From contig CALADR010000186.1 in the NCBI GenBank assembly GCA_937890845.1, positions 1 to 15,003 on the forward strand: DNA of 15,003 nucleotides, in the 5' to 3' direction. Made by a program: the position numbers and the translations under genes. The stretch is from an uncultured Bacteroidales bacterium. Lineage in GTDB: Bacteria > Bacteroidota > Bacteroidia > Bacteroidales > UBA932. Positions 1 to 6,637 of the stretch are shown here, piece by piece. The notes under the pieces were generated by a model that made no database searches, was not told where the DNA came from, and saw nothing but the letters and a program-made list of their open reading frames with translations. The first letter of the stretch is position 1; every line of letters begins with the position of its first letter.

Positions 1-90
1 GTAGCCAATGTAGCTCTATTCCTTGCAAGCCCGCTTTCATCATATGTAAGCGGACAGGTAATCCACTGTTGCGGTGCTATGAACTGCTAA
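1..90 (+). CDS. fabG: 3-oxoacyl-ACP reductase FabG, C-terminal fragment
   Basis: The window opens inside this gene; 29 codons and a TAA stop remain. The residues read VANVALFLASPLSSYVSG followed by QVIHCCGAMNC. This is the classic C-terminus of the short-chain dehydrogenase FabG: the last helix, then the 'YVSGQVI' strand and the 'GGMN'-like end. FabG reduces 3-oxoacyl-ACP to 3-hydroxyacyl-ACP with NADPH in the elongation cycle of type II fatty acid synthesis, in the cytoplasm. The catalytic Ser-Tyr-Lys residues lie outside the window. A long hairpin terminator follows 20 bases after the stop, so the gene ends its transcription unit. The end has Cys-Gly-Ala where Gly-Gly is common, which is a minor variation. 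Another SDR reductase is possible, but FabG is the best fit. Confidence 0.88.
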   Translation, partial: VANVALFLASPLSSYVSGQVIHCCGAMNC

Positions 91-110
91 TACCGTTCAT
101 ATCAAAAATT

Positions 111-155
111 AAAAAGATAGACTGGCTCATTTTTTTTGAGCCAGTCTATCTTTTT
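111..155. terminator. Strong intrinsic terminator after fabG
   Basis: A perfect 19-bp inverted repeat: arm 111-129 (AAAAAGATAGACTGGCTCA) pairs with 137-155 around an all-T loop at 130-136. The T run at 151-157 is the tail for plus-strand transcription, and the A run at 111-115 gives a T run on the other strand, so it could work both ways. It closes the fabG unit. The remaining stretch, 156-271, before comF is A+T-rich and shows no other feature I can support. The nearest promoter-like box there, TATTTTTC at 245-252, differs from TAnnTTTG in its last base. Confidence 0.9.
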
Positions 156-271
156 TTAGGAAGTATCTTCTTACAAGTGTATCATTTTTCTGAATTTTAA
201 TGTCATTTTTTCTGTTTATTATCCTGACTTCGAGATTTTGGTTCTATTTTTCAGATTTACAGGATAATATT

Positions 272-1036
272 ATGAATGGACAAAACAAGATACATAAGGC
301 CATCGGCCTGATTCTGGACATGATTTTACCAAGAAAATGTGCAGTATGCGAAGAAAATCTGAGATACTTCGAGCAGCATATATGCACGAAATGCTTTGCA
401 GATATGCCATATACCTATTATTGGAAAAGCAGTCATAATGCAATGGCAGACAAATTCAACGAGAAGATACAGAAACATTATTATCCTGATAAGGGAAATA
501 TTGCTCCTTTTCCCAGAAAACTGCCATACAGCTATGCCATATCGCTTTTCTTTTTCAACTCGGAAGCAATGTACAGACATATTCCATACAAGATAAAGTA
601 CGGAGGAGATATTCCGCTCGGATTATTTTTCGGGAAACTGTTGGGAGAAAAGATACTTGGCTATGATGCACTTAAGGACATAGACACTGTCATACCTGTT
701 CCACTGCACTGGACCCGAAAATGGAAACGAGGATACAATCAGGCGGAAATCATTGCAAGAGGTATAGTTTCCGTGACCGGTACAGAATTATGTACTTCCC
801 TGCTAAAAAGAAAGCACAGGACAAAAACCCAGACCAGACTTGATATTGAAGGCAAGTCAAGGAACGTCAAGGATGCATTCACCATAACAAGTTCGTTGTC
901 AGACAGAAGGCATATATTGCTTGTGGATGATGTATTCACTACAGGAGCTACACTGACAGCCTGCTATACGGCAATCTCAAAAGCAGGCAATAACATCCGG
1001 ATAAGCATTGCCACACTTGCTGTTGTCAGCAACTGA
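272..1036 (+). CDS. comF: ComF family phosphoribosyltransferase-like protein
   Basis: A 254-residue ComF/GntX-type protein. Near the N-terminus two CxxC pairs (C23/C26 and C38/C41) form the probable zinc finger of the family. Then come PVPLH (142-146) and RGYNQAE (153-159), both family signatures. The PRPP-binding loop of a type I phosphoribosyltransferase fold, LLVDDVFTTGAT, is at 216-227. ComF is needed for DNA uptake in naturally competent bacteria, where it works in the cytoplasm with the uptake helicase. In Bacteroidota its role is unproven and may lie in DNA or nucleotide metabolism. The frame stays open back to an ATG at 200, but those 24 extra codons are A+T-rich and do not resemble the family; starting at 272 puts the zinc finger at the usual distance. 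Its last 11 bases overlap the minus-strand glycosyltransferase tail to tail. Confidence 0.88.
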   Translation: MNGQNKIHKAIGLILDMILPRKCAVCEENLRYFEQHICTKCFADMPYTYYWKSSHNAMADKFNEKIQKHYYPDKGNIAPFPRKLPYSYAISLFFFNSEAMYRHIPYKIKYGGDIPLGLFFGKLLGEKILGYDALKDIDTVIPVPLHWTRKWKRGYNQAEIIARGIVSVTGTELCTSLLKRKHRTKTQTRLDIEGKSRNVKDAFTITSSLSDRRHILLVDDVFTTGATLTACYTAISKAGNNIRISIATLAVVSN

Positions 1037-2159
1037 GTATCTCCTTATATATGCCCATCAACGAATCTGCAAGAGAATCATCAGTAAACTGACCTGCATG
1101 CACATAACCTTTCTCTATCATAGACGATTTTCTGTCTGGATTTGAGACTATCTCTTTTACGGCCTCTGCAAATGAATGATAGTCATCAGGGTCAATATAG
1201 ACAGCAGCATCCCCACCTGCCTCTTCAAGACATGACCCAGTCGCCGCAATCACGGGAACCCCGCTACAAAGAGCTTCAAGTACAGGAATTCCAAACCCCT
1301 CGCATCTCGATGGATATGCAAAGACTTCCGCCTGCTGGTATATGGACGGTAATTCTTTGAACCCCACTCCATTAAGAATATGGACACGATCCAAAACGCC
1401 CAAACTGCGGGCTGTTTCAATTACATGAAGCATATAAGGAGTTTTCTTCCCTACAATTACAAGATGCATATCAGGAAGTTCAGGCAATGCCTTTACTATC
1501 AATGCAGTATTTTTCCTTTCTTCTATAGTACCCACACTTAGGATAAACTTGTCGGGCAGCGAGAAGTTTTCCTTGGTTATCTTCTTGAATGCAGGAGTGC
1601 AGCGCTTCCTGAATGAAGAGTCACATCCCTGATATGCAACTGATATTTTTTCTTTAGGAGTAAAATAATATTTTACGATATCCTTGGCAGTAAACTTACT
1701 TACAGCCACAATCCTGTCAGCGACACGGCAGGCATGACGGAACTTTACATTATACAAATGTCTGTTGATCCAACTGTAAGTGTGCGGAAATGAGACAAAA
1801 ATAAGGTCATGTATGGTTACAACCGATTTTACGCCTTTGACTTTCTCTATTTTACGCGGCAGTTCATTCCCTAGTCCGTGATAAATGTCCGCCCCACGCT
1901 TACGAAGCTCTGCCGGCACTCCGAAAACAGACCAAAGTTTCGGAAAATATTTCAATAAAGAATATTTCGGATAACATATATTTACATTTGGCAATACCCT
2001 CAGTGAATCCAGCAATGCCGGATCTTTTTCCTGCGCCACATATACATCGAACTGGCAATCCGGATACCTCTGTGCCATGCAACGAATCACAAATCTGCTA
2101 TAATTGCCCAGACCGGCCCTGTTTGCGGCCGCCTTTTTCCCGTCAAATGCTATTCTCAT
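1026..2159 (-). CDS. Glycosyltransferase family 4 (GT-B fold)
   Basis: 377 residues, a normal length for a GT4 enzyme. The N-terminal domain has the glycine-rich acceptor loop NRAGLGNYS (13-21) and HDLIF (117-121). VAVSKFTAKDI (151-161) is the usual segment of the first Rossmann domain. The C-terminal domain begins at ILSVGTIEERKN (206-217), which carries donor phosphate contacts, and holds the retaining EX7E motif E287-GFGIPVL-E295. The family transfers a sugar from a nucleotide sugar to a lipid, glycan or protein acceptor at the cytoplasmic face of the inner membrane. The acceptor cannot be read from the sequence. No signal peptide or membrane segment is seen. It is a single gene outside a polysaccharide cluster, so a lipid or LPS-core substrate or a general role is possible. 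ATG 2159 is the start because MRIAFDG begins the first beta strand directly. Confidence 0.9.
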   Translation of the reverse strand: MRIAFDGKKAAANRAGLGNYSRFVIRCMAQRYPDCQFDVYVAQEKDPALLDSLRVLPNVNICYPKYSLLKYFPKLWSVFGVPAELRKRGADIYHGLGNELPRKIEKVKGVKSVVTIHDLIFVSFPHTYSWINRHLYNVKFRHACRVADRIVAVSKFTAKDIVKYYFTPKEKISVAYQGCDSSFRKRCTPAFKKITKENFSLPDKFILSVGTIEERKNTALIVKALPELPDMHLVIVGKKTPYMLHVIETARSLGVLDRVHILNGVGFKELPSIYQQAEVFAYPSRCEGFGIPVLEALCSGVPVIAATGSCLEEAGGDAAVYIDPDDYHSFAEAVKEIVSNPDRKSSMIEKGYVHAGQFTDDSLADSLMGIYKEILSC

Positions 2160-2179
2160 TAATAAATTCTTTTACTTTG

Positions 2180-2187
2180 CGAAGTTA
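2180..2187 (-). promoter_or_regulatory. Weak -7 box candidate for the GT4 gene
   Basis: On the minus strand the eight bases read TAACTTCG, one mismatch from the Bacteroidota -7 consensus TAnnTTTG. It lies 20 bases upstream of the glycosyltransferase ATG. I see no convincing -33 TTTG at the expected distance, so this is only a candidate. Confidence 0.3.
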
Positions 2188-2248
2188 CATTCTTTTATCG
2201 GTTAGAGAAAATTACACGGAAGTTTTTTTATATCACAAGCGGCTGACA

Positions 2249-2278
2249 TTGTATTTAAACCTCTTTTCCATATCTTTG
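2249..2278 (+). promoter_or_regulatory. Bacteroidota-type promoter of the PAP2 gene
   Basis: TATCTTTG at 2271-2278 matches the -7 consensus TAnnTTTG exactly. ATTG at 2248-2251 serves as a -33 element with a 19-base spacer, the normal spacing. The transcript would begin near 2286, giving a short leader before the ATG at 2302. Confidence 0.75.
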
Positions 2279-2301
2279 CCGGAGTTACAATTGATTTCAA
2301 A

Positions 2302-3393
2302 ATGCATTTTCCTAAAACAATCATTCTTACCATAGCGTTCATTCTGTCTGGATTCTTTTACTGTCAGGCACAAGTATCATCTTACTCTTCACAGACAGGA
2401 ATATACTCTTTTGATGGAGGCATCCGACAAATACGTGAGAACGCAATGCCAGGATTCTCAGTAAAGTACGATGACTATCTACAATATTCTCCCGGCATCG
2501 TCATGCTCGGGATGAAAGCTTTCGGATACGAAAGCCGCACATGCTGGGGCAGGATGCTGGTATCCGATGCCTTTTCGGCCGCATTAATGACAGGTCTGGT
2601 AAACGGACTCAAATATACGGTAAAACGTACGCGACCCGACGGCTCTTCCGCCAATTCGTTCCCGTCTGGGCATACGGCCACTGCTTTTATGCTGGCCACA
2701 ATGATGCATAAAGAATACGGCTGGAAAAGCCCATGGTTCAGTTTCGGAGCATACACTGCGGCATCGGCCACGGCAATCGGACGGATAATGAATGACAGAC
2801 ACTGGGCAGGTGACATAATCGGAGGCGCAATCATAGGAATAGCTGCCACACATTTGGGCTACTTCATAACAGACAAGATATTCAGGAACAAGTACTTATC
2901 CAAAGGATACACAAATCCGGAATTTTCCTACGACCCGACTCTTGAATATTTTGACTTGGACTTGTATTTCGGATACAGGTTTTTTCCTGGCTACAGAAAA
3001 AAAACCGGACTGATACCCAAGGCCGGAGGCTCCATAGGACTTCACGCTGAAATACCTGTCAATGCAGGAGATGGGGTTTGCTTGAGGACAAGTGCAAACT
3101 CCATGACATTTACATCAGGAAAATCTTTGAATATGTACAATTTTGCAGCCGGGGGATTCTGGCATTGGAGCTTCGCCAGAATAATGGCATTTGAGACCAG
3201 ACTCATGATCGGATACGCCTGGCATAAAGAAGGAAACGGAATCAATCTTATAGCAGGACCTGCGCTTTCAGTTGTTACCGGAAATAACTTCAAGCTAAAG
3301 CTCTTTGCTGAATACGAAACTTTCAGTTTCAATGACGAAAAATCCATGCTGCACACAATTCAGACTGGTCTGGGAGCATCTTTTTTCTGGTAA
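2302..3393 (+). CDS. Secreted PAP2-family phosphatase with C-terminal beta-barrel-like domain
   Basis: 363 residues. Residues 1-23 form a type I signal peptide (basic start, hydrophobic core, CQA-Q cleavage site). The PAP2 core has all three catalytic signatures: K104-x6-R111-P112, PSGH at 121-124, and R161-x5-H167-x3-D171. The two histidines form and break the phospho-enzyme. The core helices are only weakly hydrophobic, like soluble acid phosphatases rather than six-helix membrane PAP2 enzymes. Residues about 215-363 instead show some eight alternating hydrophobic/polar strands rich in Tyr, Phe and Trp, ending in F-F-W, the terminal aromatic usual for outer-membrane barrels. I infer a phosphatase held in the outer membrane with its active site in the periplasm. 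Lipid A, undecaprenyl pyrophosphate or a phospholipid are possible substrates; none is shown. It has its own promoter and is followed by tRNA-Leu. Confidence 0.88.
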   Translation: MHFPKTIILTIAFILSGFFYCQAQVSSYSSQTGIYSFDGGIRQIRENAMPGFSVKYDDYLQYSPGIVMLGMKAFGYESRTCWGRMLVSDAFSAALMTGLVNGLKYTVKRTRPDGSSANSFPSGHTATAFMLATMMHKEYGWKSPWFSFGAYTAASATAIGRIMNDRHWAGDIIGGAIIGIAATHLGYFITDKIFRNKYLSKGYTNPEFSYDPTLEYFDLDLYFGYRFFPGYRKKTGLIPKAGGSIGLHAEIPVNAGDGVCLRTSANSMTFTSGKSLNMYNFAAGGFWHWSFARIMAFETRLMIGYAWHKEGNGINLIAGPALSVVTGNNFKLKLFAEYETFSFNDEKSMLHTIQTGLGASFFW

Positions 3394-3420
3394 TAGCGTA
3401 TTTTTTACAATTGTTTTTAC

Positions 3421-3428
3421 TACCTTTG
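3421..3428 (+). promoter_or_regulatory. -7 box of the tRNA-Leu gene
   Basis: TACCTTTG fits TAnnTTTG and ends 11 bases before the tRNA 5' end, so the transcript would start only a few bases upstream of the mature tRNA. No clear -33 TTTG is seen at 19-22 bases, which is common for tRNA promoters of the phylum. It lies in the 46-base gap after the PAP2 stop codon. Confidence 0.6.
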
Positions 3429-3439
3429 TCATCCGGATT

Positions 3440-3525
3440 GCTCTGGTGTTGGAATTGGTAGACAAGAGGGACTTAAAATCCCTTGGGCAGAAATGCCCGT
3501 ACGGGTTCGATCCCCGTCCGGAGCA
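3440..3525 (+). tRNA. tRNA-Leu (anticodon UAA)
   Basis: A complete class II tRNA of 86 bases. The acceptor stem pairs 3440-3446 (GCTCTGG) with 3518-3524 (CCGGAGC). The anticodon stem pairs 3467-3471 with 3479-3483 around loop CTTAAAA; the anticodon TAA at 3474-3476 reads UUA codons (UUG by wobble). The long variable arm GGGC/GCCC spans 3485-3498, as expected for leucine. The T stem pairs 3501-3505 with 3513-3517 around TTCGATC. The discriminator is A3525, the leucine identity base. The next bases are CCG, so the CCA end is not encoded and must be added by nucleotidyltransferase. Confidence 0.97.
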
Positions 3526-3532
3526 CCGTTAG

Positions 3533-3560
3533 ATTCCGTCAGCTCAACGGCTGGCGGAAT
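3533..3560 (+). terminator. Hairpin after tRNA-Leu, inside the end of the next gene
   Basis: ATTCCGTCAGC (3533-3543) pairs with GCTGGCGGAAT (3550-3560): 11 pairs including one G-T, loop TCAACG. A pyrimidine-rich but broken T run (TCTACTTTCT) follows on the plus strand, so it may end tRNA-Leu transcription, though weakly. The hairpin also encodes the last residues and stop codon of the minus-strand gene at 3539-4105. Confidence 0.45.
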
Positions 3561-4105
3561 TCTACTTTCTGAAACTTGTATCCCAATTTCTTGAGCCTGA
3601 TAGATACTCCTATACGAAATATAGCCCTCATACTGCGCGCAAGCACTTGATATGCCTTGTTGGTCTGAGCCTCAATATTCTCACGACGTATCTTATCCAT
3701 CGCCATCTGCGCACAAGACAGCATGATTTTGGATATTGTTCCAGCTTCAGCCGAGCCCAAAGAGTATCCTAAAATATCCGCTACTATATGGTCATCCATA
3801 TCATCAAACCCTCTTGGTCCGTACAGATCTTTGTATTTAACACTGTGGTGCCTGCCCCAGTCCTCGTCCCACCACTGAGCAATGGCCATTCCTATAAATC
3901 CGGCCCACCCGAGGGCAGCTTCAGGAAACTGTCCTATCTGAGGTACAGCATCTGCCATATACTCAGGTGCAAACTCTTTCCACTTACCATCTATATCATC
4001 ACTGGACAGCAACGTACCATCCTGCATACCAAGAGATGTACAGAAACTGAGCATATCATTCAGCAAGTCCTTCTCGAACTTTTCATAAAATTCTTTTTCT
4101 TCCAT
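3539..4105 (-). CDS. Conserved-looking hypothetical protein, cytoplasmic
   Basis: 188 residues, function not recognised. There is no signal peptide. The N-terminus is charged (MEEKEFYEKFEKDLLNDML), with a mixed acidic stretch to about residue 55. A Trp- and Gly-rich core follows: PQIGQFPEAALGWAGF (55-70) and GMAIAQWWDEDWGRHH (72-87). A helical, basic C-terminal half runs from about 105 to 180 with RRENIEAQ and RLKKLGYKFQ. The core is distinctive enough to suggest a conserved family, and I have the impression it recurs in Bacteroidales, but I cannot assign a domain name. The frame is open to an ATG at 4162, but a perfect -7 box (4127-4134) lies between the two ATGs, so the start at 4105 is chosen. 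Its stop codon lies in a hairpin shared with tRNA-Leu. It stands alone as a single-gene unit. Confidence 0.8.
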   Translation of the reverse strand: MEEKEFYEKFEKDLLNDMLSFCTSLGMQDGTLLSSDDIDGKWKEFAPEYMADAVPQIGQFPEAALGWAGFIGMAIAQWWDEDWGRHHSVKYKDLYGPRGFDDMDDHIVADILGYSLGSAEAGTISKIMLSCAQMAMDKIRRENIEAQTNKAYQVLARSMRAIFRIGVSIRLKKLGYKFQKVEFRQPLS

Positions 4106-4126
4106 AATATTACAAACTTTACCGTA

Positions 4127-4134
4127 CAAAGATA
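4127..4134 (-). promoter_or_regulatory. -7 box of the hypothetical gene 3539-4105
   Basis: The minus strand reads TATCTTTG, an exact match to TAnnTTTG. It ends 21 bases before the ATG at 4105, leaving a leader of roughly 15 bases. It decides the start of the gene, because an upstream in-frame ATG at 4162 would lie before the promoter. No good -33 TTTG is visible at the normal spacing. Confidence 0.65.
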
Positions 4135-4229
4135 CAAAACTCTTTACGAGTACCTTTCTCATCCTATACTTGCACTCCTGATTTTCTCAGTTAGCATATT
4201 TTTGTTCATTTTTTACATAAAACTTATAT

Positions 4230-4237
4230 AACCTTTG
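4230..4237 (+). promoter_or_regulatory. Likely -7 box of the repeat lipoprotein gene
   Basis: AACCTTTG differs from TAnnTTTG only in its first base and sits in an A+T-rich stretch. A TTTG at 4201-4204 could be the -33 element, but the 25-base spacer is long. If used, the transcript would begin at about 4244, so that the inverted repeat at 4243-4274 forms the 5' end of the mRNA. Confidence 0.45.
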
Positions 4238-4242
4238 TTAAA

Positions 4243-4274
4243 AAGAATTAAATTAGAGTGCTAATTTAATTCTT
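4243..4274 (+). promoter_or_regulatory. Perfect inverted repeat just upstream of the lipoprotein ATG
   Basis: AAGAATTAAATTA (4243-4255) is the exact reverse complement of 4262-4274, with a 6-base loop GAGTGC. The right arm ends 6 bases before the ATG at 4281. As RNA it would be a 13-bp A-U-rich stem covering nearly the whole leader. As DNA it could be an operator for a dimeric regulator. It is unlikely to be a terminator for this strand, since the stem has only one G-C pair per arm and the gene starts at once after it. Confidence 0.7.
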
Positions 4275-4280
4275 ACTACC

Positions 4281-6542
4281 ATGAAGACAAAAACATTTAC
4301 CAAGGTCTTCTCTTCAATAGCCCTTGCATTGGGTGTATTGAGTTGTAAAGACAACACCACTCTGCCTGAAGAGCAGACACCTGAAATCACACTGGAAGCC
4401 GGAGCCTCAACTGCCACCAGCCTTACTGTAAAAGTCACTCCAGTAAACGCTACGGAATGTGCTGTGATTGCCATTGAAAGTACGGAGAAGACACCTGAAG
4501 CTGAGGATATAATGAAAAACGGAAATTCTGCCGCTCCTGACAAAATATCTGATGTTACATTAGAAAACCTGAAACCGGAAACAGAATACAATATATTTGC
4601 CGTTGCCTTAAACGGCGAGACTTTCAGTAAAACCGCAACCATTAAAATGACTACGACGAAGGATGAACCAGTAGAACCTGAAGATCCGAACCTATATAAA
4701 ATGGATGTCAAATTAGTTACGGGAGATTATCTCGGACTTGGCGGATTTGACGGATCTCACGAATACTATACTACCATCACAGATGTCGAATTCGATGAAC
4801 ATGGAGAAGCAATATCAGGCGGACTTGTAATGGAGCTTGACATTTATGGATCCGCCTCTGACAATCCATCAAAAGCCATTCTTCCAGAAGGAACATACAA
4901 TATTGATATGGAAGAAAGCTGGCTTGACAAGACAATAGACGCCAACAGCATCTATTCAAGAGTTTTCCGCCTGATGGAAGACGGAATGCCTATGGAAAAT
5001 CCTATCAGCTACACAAGCGGATCTCTTAATGTATCCTACGACAAAGCTTCTGAGATGTATGACATCACTGGAGATTTTATTCTTGAAGACGATACACATA
5101 TAGTCTTGACATACAAAGGAAAGATCGAATATGCAAACGAAACGGGAACATCCGGAGAAGATATCACTCTGGAGAATCCTGTCGTACACAATGCAGGATA
5201 CCATGGTGAAGGTACTGGAAAAGAGGCCGGGCTTGGTGTTTACTATGTAGAGATTACAGATGCCTTGTTCAACGATGAGGGATATCCTATTTCAGCGGGA
5301 CACCACATATATATGAAACTTCTGGGAGACATTGACTATGATACAGATATTACAATACCGGAGGGAAGATACGAAATTCTCCCTGGCGGATCTGACAATC
5401 CACAGAAATTCTATATGTCAAGCAATGTGACAAGATACGAAGAATCCGGAAATGAAGTAGACTGGCTGTTTCAGACAGGAAGCTATATAGATGTAAGCTA
5501 TAGTGGCAAGACTTGCACTATTGACGGACATATGTATAATGATGACGGCACACAGATACTCTTTACATATGTAGGAGAATTAAAGTTTGAAAACTTTGCA
5601 GTATTCCCTGTCGGAGATGTAACTGGTGCCAAATTCAGCAGAGGAGAAGCCGTTCATCAAAGCATTACAAGTAACGGGACAACATTTGATAAATATAATA
5701 TGACATTCGAAGACAAGAGTACAGGTGTCATAGCCAATATCATTTTATATAACAATGCAAATAACAATGCTGGTATCCACGAAATTTCAACAGGAACATA
5801 TACTGCCACACCTTACGATACTGAAGACAAGACTGCCAAAGATATGACATTCCAATTAGGTAATGACCCTATGCTCAACTGGTATTACGGAAGCTATGGA
5901 TTCAGACTTAATTACAACAGCGGATTCAAGTCTTACGCAAAAGTAACCGGTGGCACTGTAGAAGTAAGCAATGCTGCAGACGGGAAACTCAAATTTGACT
6001 TGAAACTCACCACTATAGACGGAAAACTCGAAGGTATATATGAGGGTGAAATACCATTCTACGCACAGGGTACTCCAGATCCTATAGGAAACATTGACAT
6101 TTCCATTAACAATATCGTAAGGCAAAATAGATTCGATAAAATCGAATATACCAACTTCTATATTGAACTTTCTGATGATACATACAAAGAGTCAAAAGGA
6201 AAGAATGGACATATGGTAGTTATGGATCTGTATGCAGAAGCAGGACTAGATGAAATGCAAAGCGGAGTATTTAATCTTAACTCGACCGCTACTGCCGGCT
6301 CTTGCCTCAAATCAGGCACTTTCATCAGAGTCCTAAAATCAGGAAATCCTACTGATGTCGTTTTCGAAAGCGGAGATATCAGTGTAAAACGCAATGAAGT
6401 TGATGGAAATTACGAGATTGAAATAAACATGACTACTGCACGTAACGAGACTGTACACGGAGTGTTTAATGGAAAAATCTCATTTTCAAAAGGCACAATG
6501 TCATTAAAGGCAACTCCTATACTATATAGAGATGCAGAATAA
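4281..6542 (+). CDS. Large surface-type lipoprotein with Ig/FN3-like domain and four diverged repeats
   Basis: 753 residues. Residues 1-21 are a lipoprotein signal peptide with lipobox GVLSC; C22 would be lipidated. The next residues, KDNTT, contain one acidic residue, a partial match to Bacteroidota surface-export signals. Residues about 34-127 look like an FN3/Ig-type beta sandwich ('LENLKPETEYNIFAVA'). A Pro/Glu linker follows (127-137). Four diverged repeats of about 135-150 residues then fill the rest: roughly 141-285, 302-437, 446-596 and 604-737. Shared elements are an 'IxDxxF..G' start, a 'hydrophobic-DLY' strand, an 'EGTYxI' turn, a 'SGxxxVSY' strand and a closing 'hxYxGxIxF'. No catalytic motif is seen, so binding, adhesion or a structural role is inferred. 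No SusC/SusD pair lies nearby. It is transcribed alone, between an inverted-repeat leader and a strong terminator. Confidence 0.88.
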   Translation: MKTKTFTKVFSSIALALGVLSCKDNTTLPEEQTPEITLEAGASTATSLTVKVTPVNATECAVIAIESTEKTPEAEDIMKNGNSAAPDKISDVTLENLKPETEYNIFAVALNGETFSKTATIKMTTTKDEPVEPEDPNLYKMDVKLVTGDYLGLGGFDGSHEYYTTITDVEFDEHGEAISGGLVMELDIYGSASDNPSKAILPEGTYNIDMEESWLDKTIDANSIYSRVFRLMEDGMPMENPISYTSGSLNVSYDKASEMYDITGDFILEDDTHIVLTYKGKIEYANETGTSGEDITLENPVVHNAGYHGEGTGKEAGLGVYYVEITDALFNDEGYPISAGHHIYMKLLGDIDYDTDITIPEGRYEILPGGSDNPQKFYMSSNVTRYEESGNEVDWLFQTGSYIDVSYSGKTCTIDGHMYNDDGTQILFTYVGELKFENFAVFPVGDVTGAKFSRGEAVHQSITSNGTTFDKYNMTFEDKSTGVIANIILYNNANNNAGIHEISTGTYTATPYDTEDKTAKDMTFQLGNDPMLNWYYGSYGFRLNYNSGFKSYAKVTGGTVEVSNAADGKLKFDLKLTTIDGKLEGIYEGEIPFYAQGTPDPIGNIDISINNIVRQNRFDKIEYTNFYIELSDDTYKESKGKNGHMVVMDLYAEAGLDEMQSGVFNLNSTATAGSCLKSGTFIRVLKSGNPTDVVFESGDISVKRNEVDGNYEIEINMTTARNETVHGVFNGKISFSKGTMSLKATPILYRDAE

Positions 6543-6555
6543 AACTAGCCTCTCT

Positions 6556-6607
6556 AAATATTTAAACAGGCCGTGCCAGAATTCTGACACGGCCTGTTTA
6601 AATATTT
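6556..6607. terminator. Bidirectional terminator between the lipoprotein gene and pgk
   Basis: A perfect 20-bp stem: 6556-6575 (AAATATTTAAACAGGCCGTG) with 6588-6607. The apex 6577-6586 is itself self-complementary (CAGAATTCTG). A T run follows on the plus strand (6604-6609), and the opposite arm gives an A+T-rich tail for minus-strand transcription. It lies between convergent genes and can serve both. Confidence 0.9.
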
Positions 6608-6637
6608 TTGCAACCGGAAAAAACCGGTAAAATTCAA

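Noticed and set aside
111..155. Possible attachment site or mobile-element end repeat
   Set aside because: The inverted repeat is a normal terminator with T tails, and no transposase, integrase or target duplication is near.
200..271. 24-residue extension of ComF that looks like a membrane helix
   Set aside because: The segment is A+T-rich spacer sequence that happens to be open. ComF proteins start shortly before the zinc finger, as ATG 272 gives.
1988..2335. 115-residue open frame antisense to the GT4 gene and entering the PAP2 gene
   Set aside because: It covers the promoter of the PAP2 gene and has a composition typical of the antisense frame of a real gene.
3305..3532. 75-residue open frame covering tRNA-Leu
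   Set aside because: It runs out of frame through the end of the PAP2 gene and across the tRNA; there is no coding signal.
3440..4105. Integration of a mobile element at tRNA-Leu
   Set aside because: No repeat of the tRNA 3' end and no integrase is seen. The neighbouring gene has ordinary composition and its own promoter.
4106..4162. 19-residue extension of the hypothetical gene
   Set aside because: An exact TAnnTTTG box lies inside it, so the extension would be upstream of or within the promoter.
3788..4231. 147-residue open frame opposite the hypothetical gene
   Set aside because: It covers a clear promoter and most of a better-supported gene on the other strand, and shows no domain.
4281..6542. 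A polysaccharide utilisation locus around the lipoprotein
   Set aside because: There is no SusC-type receptor, SusD-like protein, glycoside hydrolase or sensor nearby. The gene is a single transcription unit.
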